The translations under genes were made by a program, and so were the position numbers. DNA of 55,759 bases, taken from contig JAICLE010000010.1 in the NCBI GenBank assembly GCA_025927545.1, forward strand, positions 1-55,759. Direction: 5' to 3'. This document shows, in pieces, positions 54,077 to 55,759 of the stretch (positions within the stretch are counted from its first letter, which is position 1; every line of letters starts with the position of its first letter). The notes under the pieces were generated by a model. The model had not been told where the DNA came from and ran no database searches. It was given only the letters and a program-made list of their open reading frames with translations. Source of the stretch: Gemmatimonadales bacterium (GTDB taxonomy: Bacteria > Gemmatimonadota > Gemmatimonadetes > Gemmatimonadales > GWC2-71-9).

Positions 54077-54961
54077 CTATTCTACCTCGTCGATCGATCG
54101 GGGCCAGTCTTCGCGCAGGATACGCGAGAGCGCCCGATCCGCGAGCAGCCGGCCGCCGGTCTGGCAGCGGGCGCAGTAGTTGGTCTCGTTGGCCGCGTAG
54201 CGGATCCGCTGCACTGGCGTGCCGCAGTCGGGGCACGGCTTACCGTACCGGCCGTGCACCGCCATCCCCTCGCGGAACGCCGTCACTTTTTCGGGGAAGC
54301 CTTCACCCACCTCGGCGCGGAGCCGCGCCGTCCAGTCGCGGAGGGTGGACTGCGTGGCGGCGAACAGCCGGTCGGTCGCCTCGGCATCGAGCTTCCGCGT
54401 GAGCGCGAGCGGGGAGAGCCGGGCGCGGTGCAGGATCTCGTCCGAGTACGCGTTGCCGATTCCGCTGAAGAGGCGCGGGTCGGTCAGTGCGCGCTTGAGC
54501 GTGTGGTTCTCCGCTACCAGCCGGCCGGCGAAGGCCTCGCGCTCCGCCTCGAGCACCTCGAGTCCCCCCCGGTCGAAAGCCTGGAGCGCGTCCTCACCCG
54601 CGACCAGGTGCAGCGATGCGCGCCGGGTAGACCCTGCCTCGGTCAGCAGCAGCACGCCGGTAGGGAACTCGAGCACCGCGAGCGCCGCCTTGCCGGCCGC
54701 CCCCGCTCCCGCAGGCCGCCAGCGGAGGCGCCCCGCGATCATGAGGTGGATGACGACGAACCGCTTGCCCTCGAGCTCGAGTACGATCCGCTTCCCCATC
54801 CGCCGCAATCCGATCACCCGCAGCCCCTGGAGCTCCGCCGGCGCCGGCGTGACTGAGCGCAGCACAAACGGATTCGTGATCCGGAGCTGCTCGAGCCGCT
54901 GCCCGCCGACGCGCGGGGCGAGGCAGTCGAGATCGACGGAGATGTCGGGCAGCTCGGGCAT
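54077..54961 (-). CDS. Fpg/Nei-family DNA glycosylase, variant
   Basis: A 294-residue base-excision repair glycosylase. The catalytic N-terminus PELPD is present (Pro2, Glu3; the usual second glutamate of PELPE is Asp6), with Lys57 in RRMGKRIVLEL. The helix-two-turn-helix is in LFSGIGNAYSDEILHRARLSP. A zinc finger uses Cys243, 246, 263 and 266, but the arginine that normally precedes CxxC in Fpg (GRSTxxC) is replaced (AANETNYC). Damage specificity may therefore differ from MutM. It leads a small operon with an MFS transporter and a kinase. Confidence 0.85.
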   Translation of the reverse strand: MPELPDISVDLDCLAPRVGGQRLEQLRITNPFVLRSVTPAPAELQGLRVIGLRRMGKRIVLELEGKRFVVIHLMIAGRLRWRPAGAGAAGKAALAVLEFPTGVLLLTEAGSTRRASLHLVAGEDALQAFDRGGLEVLEAEREAFAGRLVAENHTLKRALTDPRLFSGIGNAYSDEILHRARLSPLALTRKLDAEATDRLFAATQSTLRDWTARLRAEVGEGFPEKVTAFREGMAVHGRYGKPCPDCGTPVQRIRYAANETNYCARCQTGGRLLADRALSRILREDWPRSIDEVE

Positions 54962-55010
54962 CGGGCACCTGCGGAGCTCAGGAGGCGCGAACGTTCGTCG
55001 GCAGCAGACT

Positions 55011-55091
55011 CTCATCCCGAGCGGAGCGAGAGATCCAGCCGGGCCGGGTTCGAGCGAGGCGGAGTAGATCCCTCGCTCCGCTCGGGATGAC
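55011..55091. repeat. Palindromic pair of the ATCCCGAGCG repeat
   Basis: Two inverted copies of a 25-base unit (55011-55036 and 55067-55091) differ by one internal base and enclose 30 bases. The unit begins with CATCCCGAGCGGAGCGAG and ends GATC. A related single copy lies at 34157-34184. Units of this type are common dispersed repeats in many bacterial genomes. The 166-base gap otherwise holds only the adjoining heptad array. Confidence 0.75.
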
Positions 55092-55099
55092 AGTCCCGC

Positions 55100-55141
55100 T
55101 CACCGCCACCCTCTCACCTCTCCCCTCTCACCCCTTACCGC
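55100..55141 (-). repeat. Degenerate six-unit heptad array at the hutF 3' end
   Basis: On the minus strand six 7-base units are in register, beginning GCGGTAA and GGGGTGA and ending GCGGTGA, with more degenerate units between. The TGA of the second unit is the hutF stop codon. The first unit encodes the Ser-Gly-Lys near the protein's end. Confidence 0.7.
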
Positions 55142-55759
55142 TCCCCCGCCCCCTCCACCTCCCCCCCACAAACGTCCCCGCGATCACCTCGTTCCCCGCC
55201 CCGAACACCAGCGCCTCCAGCAGCCGCGTCCGCGGCACCTCGGCGAGTGCCGGCGCGTCCAGGTCCACTGCCGCGAAGTCCGCCCAGCACCCCTGGGCGA
55301 TCCGCCCCGCGGCAATCCGGAGCGCACGGGCGCCGCCCGAGGTGGCCGCGTCCAGCAGCGTGGGCGCGACGTTTCCGGCCGGATCGGGCAGCGCCCCTCG
55401 GAGCTCATCCCGGAGCCGCTGGCCGTACTCGAGCCAGCGCATCTCCTCGAGCATGGCGAGCCGGTTGTTGCTGTCCGTGCCGATGGCCAGGCGGCCCCCC
55501 GCCGCGTGCGCCCGCGAAAGCCGTGGGATGCCGTCTCCCAGGTTCGCTTCGGTGAGCGGGCAGAGGCAGGCGCTGCCGCCCGACGCCAGAAAGCGCTGCA
55601 GGTCATCGTCCGACGTGTGGGTACAGTGCACCGCGGTGATCGGCTGCCCCTCGACCGCGTCCAGGATCAGGGCCATCGGAGTCCGTCCGTAGGCGGCGAG
55701 CGACTCCTCGATCTCGCGGCGCTGCTCCTCGACGTGCAGGTGCACCGGCAGCCCCCGGC
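55128..55759 (-). CDS. hutF: Formimidoylglutamate deiminase, C-terminal part
   Basis: The last 210 residues of an amidohydrolase-fold enzyme; the N-terminus is outside the window. It would convert N-formimino-L-glutamate to N-formyl-L-glutamate in histidine breakdown. Visible motifs are LPVHLHVEEQRREI with metal-ligand histidines, AVHCTHTSDDDL, LCPLTEANLGDGI, the catalytic aspartate in IGTDSNNR, and EEMRWLEYGQRLR, all characteristic of HutF. The stop codon and last residues GSGKG fall in the heptad array. No other hut gene is visible. Confidence 0.88.
   Translation of the reverse strand, partial: RGLPVHLHVEEQRREIEESLAAYGRTPMALILDAVEGQPITAVHCTHTSDDDLQRFLASGGSACLCPLTEANLGDGIPRLSRAHAAGGRLAIGTDSNNRLAMLEEMRWLEYGQRLRDELRGALPDPAGNVAPTLLDAATSGGARALRIAAGRIAQGCWADFAAVDLDAPALAEVPRTRLLEALVFGAGNEVIAGTFVGGRWRGRGSGKG

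Overview
The window is a high-GC, gene-dense bacterial chromosome segment with almost no intergenic space. There are no insertion sequences, CRISPR arrays, tRNAs or rRNAs. The mix of genes suggests a Gram-negative, aerobically respiring soil or sediment lineage, most likely Gemmatimonadota or a near relative. The supporting features are a complete 14-subunit nuo operon, a type-B succinate dehydrogenase with one cytochrome subunit, paired secreted M1-like metallopeptidases, a Ser/Thr kinase fused to a TolB-type propeller, and signal peptides ending in AQ. This is inference from gene content, since no marker phylogeny could be run.

Layout. From 29.2 kb down to position 1 every gene lies on the minus strand. 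In transcription order these are nuoABCDEFGHIJKLMN, a phosphohexomutase, a UPF0182 membrane protein, carbamate kinase, sucC, sucD, a PTS-IIA/CBS protein, ndk, and the fatty-acid cluster yceD-rpmF-plsX-fabH-fabD-fabG-acpP-fabF. The run ends in a broken AI-2E-type permease. Many junctions are 1- or 4-base overlaps. The plus strand from 29.3 to 34.1 kb carries dcd and two related M1-like metallopeptidases. Facing them on the minus strand is mdh-sdhC-sdhA-sdhB, followed by an outer-membrane protein and an LVIVD lipoprotein. Upstream of that on the same strand are moaD-moaE-moaA-trmL, an HU protein, carA, secG, a small membrane protein and a PP2C phosphatase. A secreted M24 peptidase and a phosphoglucomutase (plus strand) face a minus-strand group of Fpg-like glycosylase, MFS transporter and kinase. 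The window ends in a partial hutF.

Together the genes cover central energy metabolism: SucCD, Sdh and Mdh of the TCA cycle, complex I, and the Ndk and carbamate kinase phosphotransferases. They also cover membrane lipid synthesis and parts of pyrimidine and molybdopterin synthesis. No defence system, prophage or secondary-metabolite cluster is visible.

The most unusual signal is not a gene. Arrays with 7-nt units occur at several gene borders. In four separate genes (ndk, the second M1-like peptidase, the LVIVD lipoprotein, hutF) the stop codon is the last three bases of a heptad of the type GCGGTRA, always with the G-rich strand as the coding strand. A different heptad family forms a 30-bp imperfect hairpin between sdhA and sdhB. 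Other notable items are a near-consensus promoter that appears to give a leaderless yceD/fab message, an inverted-repeat element inside the nuo operon, and a probable CTG start codon coupled to the sdhB stop.
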